Below, in pieces: positions 11,851 through 52,400 of a DNA stretch of 64,000 nucleotides; position 1 is the stretch's first letter, and each line of letters starts with the position of its first letter. Position numbers and translations under genes: made by a program. The notes beneath the pieces are model-generated. The model was not told the DNA's origin. It saw nothing but the letters and a program-made list of their open reading frames with translations, and did no database searches. Source of the stretch: Eutrigla gurnardus (lineage: Eukaryota; Chordata; Actinopteri; Perciformes; Triglidae); NCBI GenBank assembly GCA_963514095.1, contig OY741266.1, forward strand, positions 14,949,986-15,013,985, read 5' to 3'.

Positions 11851-14803
11851 TTACTGCTTGGCTGACTTGGTCCATCCACGTGCTGGATTTTTTCCATTCA
11901 TCTGGCAACCGCTATCATCATCATCATCATCATCATCATCTGGCAGGTTAGTCCATTCAAAGCGGCTTTCACAGAAAGTGCAAAGCTGGTTAACCACGAT
12001 CTTTAGTCCTGTGACGCGTTTTCTAACTCTGCATTGTTTGTTGCATTCCCGGCATGACCTGAACAGCTGAAGGATGCACTTTTCATCGACGATGAACTCT
12101 GACGAGCTGAGGGAGTCAGAACAGATGCACGAATCACAGCCAGCTCTTTTAACTGATTGAGGAAATCTTAATGAGGAAGGTTACAAAAGTTGTTATTGGG
12201 ATTATCGGCATACCTCCCCAAATCCACAAGGTGGCGTCCGTCGCCCACACTTAACGTAGTGATGAATTCTTCATCCTCCTCTTCTTTAATATCTGTGCAT
12301 GGATCCATTTAAAAAGTATCTGTTAATACTTCACTTTTCATGTTGATTTGCTTGCAATCTTTGTTTTGTTTTTGCTGGACAAGGACTTTGCTAAAGTGAA
12401 AGCGACTCACCTCTATTTTCTTTATTTTCTGACTGGTTGGTTGTCATCATCTCGTCTTGGCTCTTCAGTTTTTGACAAGCAGCATCTATATTCCCTGACT
12501 CCTTAAAAATGGGGCCCAGCAGCACACTTAGTTAAAACAGGCTGATAATTTAATCTATGTAGCACATTTCATACACAATAAAACAGATATTCTAATTTAA
12601 AAAGATTAAATTAAAATCTATCTGCTTGATCAGCTAGTGGGATCACATCAAAGTGATAGGGCCGTGTGAAGGTTTTCAGCTGCAAGCAGGAACTAAACTC
12701 AAAGCGGCCGAGTTTACAATCATGCATGCATATTTTAAAAAAAGTCAACACTTTGACTTGCTGTGTACATTGTGTTGCATCATGAAACAGCAGCACGGTT
12801 AGACATCAACCATAAAGTGTATGCAAGCAATAAAAGTAGGATATCCTCCAGGAAAAGTAAAAATGATGGATAATTTTACCTGTATCACACATTACGTATG
12901 CATATGGTTGATGTCTTCTACTATGTGCTTTAAATAAAATTCTCCGAGTGGAATGGGAGCCAGAGCCTCCAGCTTTGAAGCTCCTCTCCTCCTCTTTGAT
13001 AATGCTTATAGTTAGGACTGGCTCAGGCAGCTCCTTGTTATATTAGTTAACAGGTGTGTCAGAGCCACATTTACCTTTTCATTTTCAGATGACTGGACAG
13101 AAGGAGCAGCGCGAGTTTCCTGCTGAACTTCTTCAGGTGAACTCATTGTAAAGTGTCCCGATGCACACTTTCACTTCATCGACAGACCAGAAAGAAGCAG
13201 AGAGGTACACATTCAATTCTACCTCCACGTTCGTGTATTTTGGCAGGTTGTGGGATTAATGTCACACCAATATTCATCATTTCATTATAATTCAAAATGG
13301 CAAAGTCAGAGACAAGCTACAATGTGAATGTAATCAAAGCCAAAGTAATGTTAGCAATCTTTCATTTTAGTAAAAGTAGTCTTGCATTCAAAACTTAACT
13401 AAAGTACGAAATTATTTGCATCAAAATATACTTCCAAAAGTACTTATTGCAGAATTATTTCAGAATAATACACTACTGGATTATAATTGGTGGTGAATGT
13501 TTATTTTCATGTTGCAGCTGCTAAAAGTGGAGCTAATTTTGACTGCGTAATATATTGCTGGATATCATAATCCTTAATAATACATCATCATTTATGAGCT
13601 GGTTTATACTTTGCATTGTAAATCTAAATAGGTTAAGTAACTGAAACTGATGTTGTAAAACAAAAGTCCCGTCAGTGGAGTAAAAAGTACAATATTTCCC
13701 TCTGAGACATAGTAAAAATAAGTACTTAGTTACCATCCACAACTGGTAAGTGGTAGTATAAATGAAACATAACCACATGAACACACCCTCTCACCAGGTT
13801 TGGGTTGAAGAGCTCCTGGACAGCTCGGGTCTTTTCTCTGACTTGGTCTGAAGATAACTGATGTACAACCGTTAAACGATGGCGTCTTCAGGCCTCCACA
13901 CTGTGCTTTATTGGCGGTGGTTGTAGTTCACACCACAGCGAGCTGAGACACGGACCTGACCTGCAGAATAAAAAACATCTGTCATTAAATTCATTTTAAA
14001 AGGTGCTATTGACAACATTGACTAGATGTCGCACTCGATGTCACTACATTGTAAAAAATGTTAAACCACAAAAACATCCTTTGGCACTTCCAGTCTGCTT
14101 CCTTGATTTGGTGTTTGGATGAGAATCTATGTGATATGTAAATATGCAGATAGATAGATAGACTAGTGTTTAAAATATGTTTAGTAGTGTAACGTTACTG
14201 CACAGTTTTTGAAATCCTAACAACATGCCTCATTGTGATGATGTATACAAACACAAAATGCCATACTCTTTCGGTCTAGCTGTTACACACTAAGGTCTGA
14301 GCTCCAGGTAAAACATATAATCATAGCTCTGTAAGCTAACGTTATGGGTCTGGCTTCCCCAAGAGACGAACATGCACTGGTTTTGTGGATGCTGATGCCT
14401 TTTCGCAAAATGAACCGATTGAAACCGGTGATAAAATGACGTTAGATAGTGTCGTGCACGACAGTGTAACCGTTAGATTCCGACACGACAGCTAAAAAAA
14501 AAGATATGTTAACGTTACACGACTGTTAGCCGTTAGCTTCCCGTTAGTTAACGAAATACACTAGCTAGCTAGCAGTTACCGACACTGTCGTGGAACTGCT
14601 AGCTAGCTAGCTTTAACGATATCTTACCGGTCACGAAGAAAAGTAGCCACCTCGCCGTGGCTTTTCAGTCTTTGAAAGTCCTTCTGCTGAGTCCAACGAC
14701 CAAACGCTGAACCAATGTTCACTCTGGCCTTGCCCCTCCTTTTGTCATTTAGCACTTGGGACAGGTACCGAAATGCCGCCCGCTTACCGTCAAACTCAGC
14801 CAT
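11851..14803 (-). CDS. Gene B: 222-aa protein with a basic N-terminal domain and a five-Cys zinc-finger-like C-terminal domain
   Basis: Five minus-strand exons: complement(14628..14803), (13075..13141), (12411..12501), (12214..12292), (11851..12106). Phases agree at every junction and the total is 669 nt ending in TAA. The start ATG at 14803 has a good context (A at -3, G at +4). The first exon encodes a compact basic domain with GKARVNIGSAFGRW and EVATFLRDR. The middle exons are short, acidic and Gln/Ser/Glu-rich. The last exon carries C-x2-C-x3-C-x16-C-x2-C-x5-W-x-N-x-P (RSCRECNKQC, QLCTFC, WTNLP), then eight Asp encoded by a GAT microsatellite. The Cys module matches gene A. I recall both modules from large uncharacterised fish families, some linked to DNA transposons. 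Function and metal binding are inferred. The weakest point is the exon 1 to exon 2 junction, whose acceptor lacks a strong pyrimidine tract. Confidence 0.6.
11917..11940. repeat. (ATC)n microsatellite inside gene B coding sequence
   Basis: Eight ATC units; on the minus strand they read GAT and encode a run of eight aspartates immediately after the WTNLP end of the Cys module. Confidence 0.9.
13370..13755. repeat. Dispersed fish repeat (AAAAAGTACAATATTTCCCTC type), copy 1
   Basis: Contains the words AAAAAGTACAATATTTCCCT, CAGTGGAGTAAAAAG and AGTACTTAGTTACC, which also occur at 57.8 kb. I recall this family as extremely common in percomorph fish. It lies in the intron of gene B. Confidence 0.6.
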
Positions 14804-14905
14804 TATTCCGTTTTTTTTCCACACTAACTGGCAACCCCAAAGTTTTGACCCCCGACGCAGAGATACCACGTGATACTAACGTCGTTATTCAATTGGCTCA
14901 CAAGA
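14804..14905 (-). promoter_or_regulatory. Putative promoter of gene B
   Basis: On the minus strand, upstream of the ATG, a CCAAT motif (about 14891-14896) and an E-box CACGTG in the context TATCACGTGG (14867-14872) lie close together. The pair resembles that of gene A. Confidence 0.4.
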
Positions 14906-15639
14906 AGCCACAGCCAAACATCTACACGACGGTACACAAAACATTAATTACGGACCGACACATTTTTTAATAATGATTAAGTCACAATCAAAACATTTTT
15001 TTCACGAGAAGTGAATCTTTTCATTCTGCACCACCCTTAAAGCTCTGTGTATGTATTGTTTTTTAATTATTCGTTTACATAAAAATGTTATCAATATGAC
15101 CTTTAATGTGTTGCCACTTCGTTATTGCTGCACCGATGCTTATTCTCGTCTTACTTCAGTTGGCCTTCCTCCGATCCGACTCTCTTCTTCTTCGTGGGAC
15201 ATTTGGCAGGAACCGACTTTTGGAACGTTTTTATCCGCAATATATTTGTTTTTCACAGCGTGATGGCGTCACGTCCGGTACGGAGGCTGATAAATTCACG
15301 CTCCTCGCTATGCTCGTTTATTAGCGACAATACAGTAGCTGATTTCATCCACGGCCCCTTACATCTCGTATTAATAAGCATGATCAGATCTCCATATGTT
15401 AATTGGTGGAGCGGACTGACTTGTCAAGGGAAAATCTATTAGCTACTGCTAACATTTGCAGTTTTTATTTTGCAGGGAAGGATTAGGGAACTTTCAACTT
15501 GCTGAGTAAATCACCTTGCTAAACTGCAACAATAAAACCAGTGATATAGCAACGCTATACTAAGTACATCTTGCTGCTAGACAACTTTCAGTAGAAACAA
15601 AAGACTGTAGTACACATGGTTCTATAAAACATAATGCTG
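14906..15639. other. Intergenic stretch between gene B and the SMURF2 3' end
   Basis: Short open frames overlap here but none has splice or family support. A CTTCTTCTTCGTG word near 15185 may be a decayed CTTCTTCTTC-type repeat, and GATGGCGTCACG near 15262 resembles a CRE. I see no gene. Confidence 0.4.
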
Positions 15640-16990
15640 TGAGGTCCAAACAGCATAGTTTTATTGCTCAGCTTTCTGCAAGAAGTTTATTACTTTGCTT
15701 CTTTATTGTACTTATGTACAGATGTCAGTTACAAGTACACAGAGCAGCTGATGTGAAAAACTATGAACACATACAGTATACTGTAATAATAAATATAAAA
15801 ACAGATAGGAAATCAAAATAAACAAAACATGGTGCAGTTTTAAAAAAACAACTCTTATGTTTTGTACTGAATTCAATCGAGTCATTCACACACACGCCCA
15901 CCTGTAAATTTGTACTTAAAACTGTGGGGAGAGAGTTAGCTGAATATTCCGCAGCTTGTTCTGGTTTGTAACTAATTAAACCAGCATTAAAGTACATATT
16001 CTTTTCCAGAAGTGGCGCAATCTATGCATATTCATCAGATTGTCCTACTTTTTTTCCAGGACCTGTAAAATTGCTGAAAATGTCTGACCATATTTGGCTG
16101 CTTAACTTGTAAAAAGTGTGACATCTTCCAACTGGAAGCTCTCAACCCCCACAGCTTTTGCACTGAAGACTGAACCAGCCAGAAAACTTGGTGCCAACAA
16201 AAAGAAACAAAGACTGTGTGCACCGGACAAACATACATGTGTGCATATCAAGAACGTGTGTGTGTGTGTATACTTTATCTACATAAAAAAAACCTCAGAT
16301 CAGTCCATTAACTATTTGTAAATAGAAGGAAGTGTCTGATTATAACTTGGAGCCCAAGTCTGCATAATGTGTGCAACAAATGTATAATGCATTTCTTTTC
16401 TGCCTCTGAGTCAGGTTATTATTAAAGGTAAAATCAGATAAACTCTCCAACTGTACAAAGATGCCAATTACATGTTGTTTTTCTCCATTTTGTCTTATGA
16501 TGACCATAAAATAAAATAAACTAGAGGTTTCAGTTAACAAACTGTTCATGGTTACAAATAAATGCAGACAGTATAGATATAAAAAAAAAGGATAATTTAA
16601 CAGATTTTTCCAGGTCAGAAAGTTTTCAAAGAGTAATAATTATGCAAATAAATAGGCTTCATCTCTTCAGTGTCCATTCATGCAGAGGGTTTTTCTTTGG
16701 ATGGAGGCTGTGGCCATGGAGATGATGCTGCCGCTGCCTCTGGTTTTAAGTGACTTTTCATTTTCACTGTGTAGCACCCAGCAGCACTCAACTTCCAACA
16801 CTTGCAGCTCTGAGAGTTTTGGGCCACCATCAGCATTCAGTCCATTTCATCGCTTTCAAAAATCCATGTTGCAAAATAAACTGCTCCTGTGCAAATGAAA
16901 TAATATTGTCGTCTGTGTGGTTTGGTATTCAGCGGTGACAACAGACCTTCAGAGCAGCAAATATGGCTATTCATGTCCTGCCACGAAGGA

Positions 16991-17027
16991 GTGTGTGTGT
17001 GTGAGTGAGAGAGAGAGAGAGAGAGAA
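16991..17027. repeat. Compound (GT)n(GA)n microsatellite
   Basis: Alternating GT passes into alternating GA; it lies in the inferred SMURF2 3' UTR. Confidence 0.9.
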
Positions 17028-17428
17028 TAAGTGAAAATGATTCACCAAAGGAAAATATCATGTTAAACTGCCAACCTTTACACTCTATCATGGGTTTAAA
17101 GACAGGGCCTCTGAAATAGAGATTCCATTGCAACCAGCTTTACCCTCCCTACACACTAGCCTAATAAATGTCAAACAAAAAAGATTAACAAAAGCACAAC
17201 TTCACCTGAGAATGCAAAGCGGTCTGTGACAGACACCAACATGCTTGCATTTAAATTGAACAGAAAGAACAAGCAACCATATACAAAATAGCTATGTATT
17301 TGTACATATATACTAAAAAATTACAGGTGTATAGATACTTTTTAATCTGTATATTTCTAATGTCGCATAGCAAGTGAAATCATGATATATTTTAATCTAA
17401 CGTGAAGAAAGCACTCCTGTCATCACTG

Positions 17429-17431
<3 letters not shown>

Positions 17432-17518
<87 letters not shown>
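17432..17518. repeat. (AG)n microsatellite, 87 bp
   Basis: Uninterrupted AG dinucleotides. In the minus-strand transcript this is a CU tract within the inferred 3' UTR. Confidence 0.97.
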
Positions 17519-17522
<4 letters not shown>

Positions 17523-18821
17523 AAACTGAGGATGTGACTGAAAACAGCTTCTCATCAAGCCTGGTCCCGTCTGGACAGTTGTGCCCTTTTCACATATGAT
17601 CGGACAGGAAGGGTGCTGGGCTATTCTAGGTTGGATAAAATTAAATTAAAAAAAAAACTAAAAAAAAACTAAATCATGCATGCTTGTAACTGCTGGAGAC
17701 GAAAGTGAGAGAAAAGGAAGACAAACCGGGCTCAAATAGTGAGGTTCAATCAGCTCTGCAGCTTTAAATACAGGACACTGTACTAGTAGAGATGACAGGA
17801 ACTCATCTACAAACTGTCTACCTTACTTGCATACAAGTGTACACACATGCAAAAACACATTTACAAGAACCGTGGCCACACTGCAGTGATTAAGGGAAGA
17901 AAAAAAAAAAAAAAAAGATTCACACCTTCTTCGTGACCAGAGTCCGTCCTTTGTCTTAAAAAAAAAAAAAAATCACCACCACAAGCTCGACTCAAACACC
18001 ACAAAACATCAGATCCACATCCAAGACAGTCCGAATGAGTTCCATTTCAAAATCATATTGTCACAATTTAAATATTATGGTTACAAAATCACTGCTGGTA
18101 TGGAAAGCCAACTAATAATAGAGCATTGCTGAAGGAATTTGAATGAAATTAGCCATCAATCCATAGCATTTTGGAATGAAACCCTTCAAAAATCAAATAA
18201 TTACACCGAGGTAGGATGAATTTGTGGCACTTCTACAAAATAAAGCACACCAACGCTGCAGCCGTGAGGATTGTAAGGTGTTATTGGGTGAGATGGCTAC
18301 TAAGGGCAAGAAATGGCTACCTGCAGTGTTAAATATTCAGTAGCACAACAAGGATCGATTCAATCAGTTTAAAATGCACAACAATATAGTGACTCGCTGC
18401 TCTCAAACACCTTGGGAGAATTTTGAAAACACTTTGGCAAGATGTTATAGGATTAAATTTAAAGTGAGATGACCAGACAAAGCAGTTTCTTCTTTTTCCT
18501 GAAAGCAAACGTTGCTGTCAAAAACAAACGACTCACTCACAACAACTCACAGCTGTAGAAAAGAAACGCAGCAGCTCTTAATTTGCTCTCCTTGTTTCAC
18601 ACAAACTACACAAATACAAAAGAAAACCCAAACAAATATATGAATAGAAAATAAATGACAGGGGATGACTCTCTAGCAGCTGTTTGAACAGATATGGAAA
18701 GGGAAGAATGTGGTGAGAGAAGAGGAAGACTGCAGGCTGGTCGCTACGTTGCCGTGACAATAATCAAGAGTCCTACACAGTCACACGTGTTCACACACAA
18801 ACACACTCTCCAACGCGTCTC

Positions 18822-46473
<27,652 letters not shown>

Positions 46474-49400
46474 CTGGAAGAGGACAAAATACAGAGAAAT
46501 GTTAGATAAGATTAAAAAACAAGCAAACCAAACACACATAGCCATGTAATCTTTCTAATAATATTTTAATATTATTTTTAAAGTGCAGTTATAATGTGTA
46601 AAATTTTCATTAGGCTAAAGCTGCTTCTTTTCCTTCTGTTTGGTAATATTTTTTTGTAAAAGCCCAGCTAACCAATTATGTAGCAATTTATTCCTTAGCT
46701 GTAAAATGTGACACACTTTCCTTTGAGTAAATACTGTCTCTTTGTCAACATGTGGCCTTGTTCATCCTTCCTCTCCCTTCACAGGCAGGGAGACCAGTCT
46801 TAAGAGTTTCACCTTGTAAAATATTCAATAGACAGGCATTTTTTCCTGTACGAAGCAAGTCTCTGAGGGTTTGCATCACAGACAACATACAATGGCTTTC
46901 AACAGAGACTGAGGAGAGCCTGTAAGTCTGTGTTGGCCTGCTGTTGGCTTATTTTTATCTTCATTCTGAAATGTCACCCTCCCTGTGTGTTAGTGGGCCT
47001 AGGTGAACTGAAGAAGGCCAATGCTTTGTTTGGAGCTGGCTAGACAAACCTGTGACAATTACAGAGTGAGACCAATCACTACCAGCAACAATTAAGAGCA
47101 GTGGCATAGAAAATCAACATGATGAAGGTAATGGGTAAGTAAAAAGACAAAATAGATCCCGAAAACTGCTTTCACACTCAATCCATTTTCTATATTCCCT
47201 TGTTTCTATTCATGGTCACAAGCAGGCACTTTCACTTATTATCAATAAGGGTACAGGTAGCCCCTATATTTTGCAATTATATTCTTAGTCTTCGGATAAA
47301 GAGTAACTGCATTATTTAAGTACATCAGACCTGGATCACACCTACTGCAGTGCCCAGACAGCTCAGCAGGACATAAAGGCATAGGACATATGCCTGAAAA
47401 TAGAAGGTTAAAATGCACCGTCTTTATCTTTATAATTTTCTGCCACTTCCCCTCTCCCATTGTCTAATAAAGCCACAAACCATACAACAAAATTACATAG
47501 TTTAAAAAAATGCTCCACTCTAGCAGCCTCAGATGAGATCTATTATTTCTGAAACCCAGACATATAAAGCCTTCCAAAGGGAATATTGTCCAAGATCTAC
47601 AACACAATGTAAAGCCTGTAGTGAAAGGGCAATTGTATGCTGCTGTATGCACTTTTTTTTTATAGCAGCCAACTACGCACATATAGCCTCATTTAGAAAA
47701 TGAGATACATAGGCTATGAAAATAGCTTAAAAGACAGAATTCTTATGCAGTTATCCAAAAGAGAGGCGGAGAGCCGGTGCAACCTTTTGACTATTTCCGA
47801 TGTTTATACAAGCACAGAAATACACAGTTATTAAATTAAGATTCCTACGCCAGAACAGTGCTTTGCTGGAGACATCATGTACATGGATTACACAATATAT
47901 CCTGTTAGAGCATGTGAACCTGCCACAAATAAGAAACAAGCACCACTTCCGAAAAAGATATGGACAGGCTTGGGAAACCAACCTTGCATTAAACCCATTC
48001 AATGTGGAGACCTTGACAGTGACCAAAATGACACAGTCGAGACAAATCAGACAGAATCACAACATGGGAACAGACAATCTCAACACAAACCAAATTACAC
48101 TGACTGGGCCGCCTGGATGAACACTAACCATCAGCTTGTCAGGGGAAATTACACTGCCAAAGCCGACAGTATGGGTGCAGGCCAAATTGGAGGCAGCCAG
48201 AAAAGGCTCCCGTGGTACAAAATGGACACCGTTTTGACAGCAGACAGGAGAAAAGCAGGAGAGACAGAGGCCTGAAATCTTGGCAGAACATTTGTGGACA
48301 GAGAATCCAACTCGGAGACCAAAATCAGCCACCAAAGTTAAAATGGGTCAGCATCTTAGGACATAACACTTGCCTTTAAGATATATGTATGAGCCAATTT
48401 TGTGCACATGCATTCCAGGGCATTAGCAGCAGAGGTTTAGTGACAAAATTCAAATGAGCTATCAGTTTAAAAGAGGAGTTTGGAGACTTTGGTTTTAACA
48501 TTTAGTGTTATCAAAATGCAGTGTGCTTTCTTGAGGTCGAACAAACATGACAAGTGCATTTCCTTCCTCATAAAACATTTGCTAAGTCAATTTATTCCCA
48601 GGCTACTAAAGTACTTTCTAAAAGCTTCACGTGTCACTTGGTTTGCTGTGAACGCTCACGACTGCTGAGGAGGCAACACTGGTTAAGTAGCTGAGCAATA
48701 ATACAGACTTGGCTCTCTGGTTACCAAACTATGCTAATAAAGATTAAGGGATTAACCTGTGCTCGGTTCGTCTCAGCCACAGTTTCCAGAGAAGGGAGAG
48801 TCTCTCTGATTGTTTGCAATGGCCTCTCACCACAATGATGACGGCAAATAGGTTCAAAGACAGTGGAGCAATAATGACAACTGGGGTGCCAAAACTTGAG
48901 ATAAAACTGCCAGCAAAAATATAGTACATCAAAATATAGCAACACATTTGAGCTTTCTCCAAGTTTCTCCAAAGTACACAATCGACATATTAGTGTTTTT
49001 TCAACAGGTTGTCTCACATAACAAAAGCCAGGGGACAAGTTACTCTGAATACCATGAGAATCAATGTGACAGCAAGATGCAAGGTAAAGCCATCTGGAAA
49101 TGCGCGTGCATTAGCATGTTAGAGTAAAGTGTTTTTAATGCAAGACAGCTGCATTATAGATGGGCTGATGAGCTTCTCATCCCTGAAATCTGGGGAAAGC
49201 CTCTTCTATAAAAGGCTCCTTGGCTTTGTGTCAGGAAGTTTCTCTGTTCAACCTTTAGCCATTCAGTAGCACTGAGTCGTTATATAAAAAGCACTACCGC
49301 CACTCAGTACTAGAGCAAAGTGCCTGTAAGATATTCAGAATACCTATTGTATTGTAGCTAATACTACCCCCAATATCATTTTAAAGAAGCCCTACAAGGA

Positions 49401-52400
49401 TTTAGATAAACAATCCGAAATAAGTTGATAATCTTATCTGGGCTTACGCTGAATCTACCACAGTGGACCCTAGCATCAATGAAGAATCAAATCTCATCTC
49501 TGCACCCTGCGGGTATCCAGCATTGTTGAATAGCTGCCACGTGAGCAGCTAGGCCATGGTGACCCAGGCCTGGCAGCGGACCGGACTCATTCAGATCCTA
49601 ACACGGAAATCTAGGTCAACTAGGAATCAGTAAACGACCAGGAAGCCCTGGGGTGAAGCTGACCTCAGTGTCCGTGGATCATCATCCCCACTTTAACCGT
49701 AAGAGGAGAGGCAATAAATCTGGCTGAACACCAGTGTCCTGTTAACAACTAAGCAGATGACAATCATGTTACTATCAACAGGGACTCTCCTAAATATTGT
49801 GGAAGGGATTCTACAAAGACCATTTCTGATGCTCACTGACTGTTTTTTATTTTGTGCCTTTAGATTTCTTTAATTGAAGAAAACCTCTGAGAAAACATGT
49901 CTAGGATTTTTTTATTCAACGGAACAAAACTATAAGATCTAACATTAAAATCCCAGTAAAATGATGTAATGCCAGCTCCCAGTAATCAGGTTTCTGTTAA
50001 TTGTTAATTTCTGTTATATGCTAAATATGTAAATTAAAAAAAAAACATTGAGACATTGAGCAAGTAGCAAGCTACACGAGTGGCGAGTGAACGTTTGTGT
50101 GATGGCGGCATGGAAGGAGGCTGGGCGTTCATCTGCAGGTATTGACACAAATCGGTTGAAAATCACTCCCTCATCCTCCACTGATTCTTACAACAGGTGA
50201 GGGAGGTGTGCATGTGGAGTCCGCTGTAGATCGATATTGCACTAATACTAAACCGAAAAGCCTTTTAGCTGTCCAATCATATATGAAGGATTGGATTCAA
50301 ATCAAACACAGCTCAAATATTTTAGTTTCAAGGTGAAATACATCACAGTGCAGAAGCTACAGACGCTCTGTATTTAAGGTTTTCACTAACTATTGCCGAT
50401 TCTGTCATTTGACCACCCAATGTTTTTGTCAAACCAAGCTGTGATAGTAGTTAAAGGGTCAAAGAGGGGTCGCCTCTGCTTCATTGTTCATCGAAAGGAT
50501 TTGAAACAGCTGCTCATTTGGGACCATTTGTAGGTGAGTCACCCCGTTCCACAATCTGAAAGAAGACATAAATCAAACTGTCACACCAAACCAAGTCTAG
50601 CCATCTAAGCAAGTAACACGCTGTGATAATGCCTTTACCACTGTCTGGTAACTAAAGGGGGTGCAGACAAACAGTGGCCTGTCATTGACCCAGACAGTAT
50701 GCCCTTAGGCTTCAGCAGTCGGCTTCCCTTCCCCAGGGGAACAGGTAGAGTACCATTTAAGCCCACACCTCTAATGAGCTTACAAACCAGCATTTGAAGA
50801 CTTTAAAATATTCTTGATGTCTCAGTGCCTTTGAATATATATAAAATAAGTCACAGGCAAGTTACTTCTTTTCAAATATGTAATACTCTTCATGTGTGAA
50901 CACCATCATGCTTCCCATCGCCTGATGTTCACAGTCAGGACATCAAAGAGACGAGTCGGTAGTCCGATTCACTGTGAATGCAATAAATAACGACAATTCC
51001 TTACTCTGATGACGGTTGGGAAACGCCCCCTCATTTATTCATGGATTCACTTGTACCATTACACAAGCCATGAGTGGCTGGCACTCATGACACCTGCATC
51101 AGGGCCCTCTGCTTTTATATGTGCCCGGCTTTGAATTCGTGAAGTGGCTTTGTGTTCTGCTTTATGCCTTTCCTTCAACACTGTTCAGAGAGAAGGAGAG
51201 TTGTCTGACCCTGATTTTAATGACTCCAGCCCTTAGTGGCCACCCATGCGTTATTTAGTGGAAGTGAAGCAGCTCCTCTACAGACGCCTTGTATTCAAAT
51301 GTAATTGAATTGTATGTATGTAGTATTAAATATCCCTCTGCAATATAATTTATACTAAATACAAAGACAGCCCTACTGTAACATTGTAAAATACGTACAT
51401 CACAGAAAATTATGTATGAGAATTATATTGTGTATCAGTAAAAGTGCCTTTAGTATTCAATACAACACATGCACAATAGGCCTCAGACCACAAAGAGAGG
51501 CAGTTAGAGGGATGGGAGTTTTGCATCATCTCCGTCTGTCTGAATACAAAGGTCAGGCTAAAGGTTAGCATTAGTTCTGGTCAAAAGGTGAAAGGTCATA
51601 AACAGCCAGGGGTGAGGGTTGCCCGTTATTTTCTCAAGGGAGTCTCCATTTGCAATGACTGCTTCACGCCTTGCTCTGTTCGTTGGGGAAAGCGGTAGGG
51701 GGTGGGATAAATCAGATGTTAAACTCCTTTAAACCAAAAGAAGGTGCATTAATATTTGATGGATCAGGTCATACAGATCTATAAGTGCAGCACAATTCAC
51801 AAAAATCAAACATGTTGTTAATGCTGTCCCAACTCTCATTTACGAAGACATTTAATTCTGATTGGTATAAATCAGTCATTTATTTATTCATGGTGGTATT
51901 ATTCCCTCTGAATAATAAATGAAAGCTTAGTTACATGAAAATTTATAGCACACAAGTGCAAAGATTTACAGCGAAAATAAAAGCATTTTAAAATGTATTG
52001 TTGTGAAGATAGTTGATACTGTCAATGTATAAAGGAGTGTGTTTTGAGTGTGGAAAAAGCTCAAATGGAACGAAGGTCCTAGCACTGTAAATTCATTGTG
52101 GGTTTGACAAGATAAAAGGACATAGGCAGGATTAAAGGTCACAATAGTGTATGATGCACTGAACCACCAGCATGCCTCGAGCCACTCCGTAAACATTATC
52201 AAACCACAGAGCTTCAGTACATGATTGTGTGATTGTGCATTGCCAACTTTATGGTCAGAAGACATTTTGTGGTCCATTAGTTGAATTCTCCAGCAGCACT
52301 AAAAGGACAGTAATGCCAACATGTTGAATCAGCCGCCAGTTGCTGAGTTTGGATGCATCATGAAAAACACGGTGTGTTTGAGAGTAGTGGTGATTCTAGG

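Larger units (their letters stand above)
15640..18821 (-). other. smurf2: SMURF2 3' UTR (inferred)
   Basis: About 3.2 kb downstream of the SMURF2 stop with no coding exon on either strand. Minus-strand AATAAA signals sit at 15702-15707 and 15660-15665, giving a plausible 3' end. Long 3' UTRs are known for vertebrate SMURF2. It contains GT/GA and long GA microsatellites and several A-rich tracts. Confidence 0.5.

Noticed and set aside
15051..15442. Overlapping plus-strand frames of 70-105 codons upstream of the SMURF2 3' end
   Set aside because: Three frames overlap, none has splice or homology support; the stretch looks repeat-derived.
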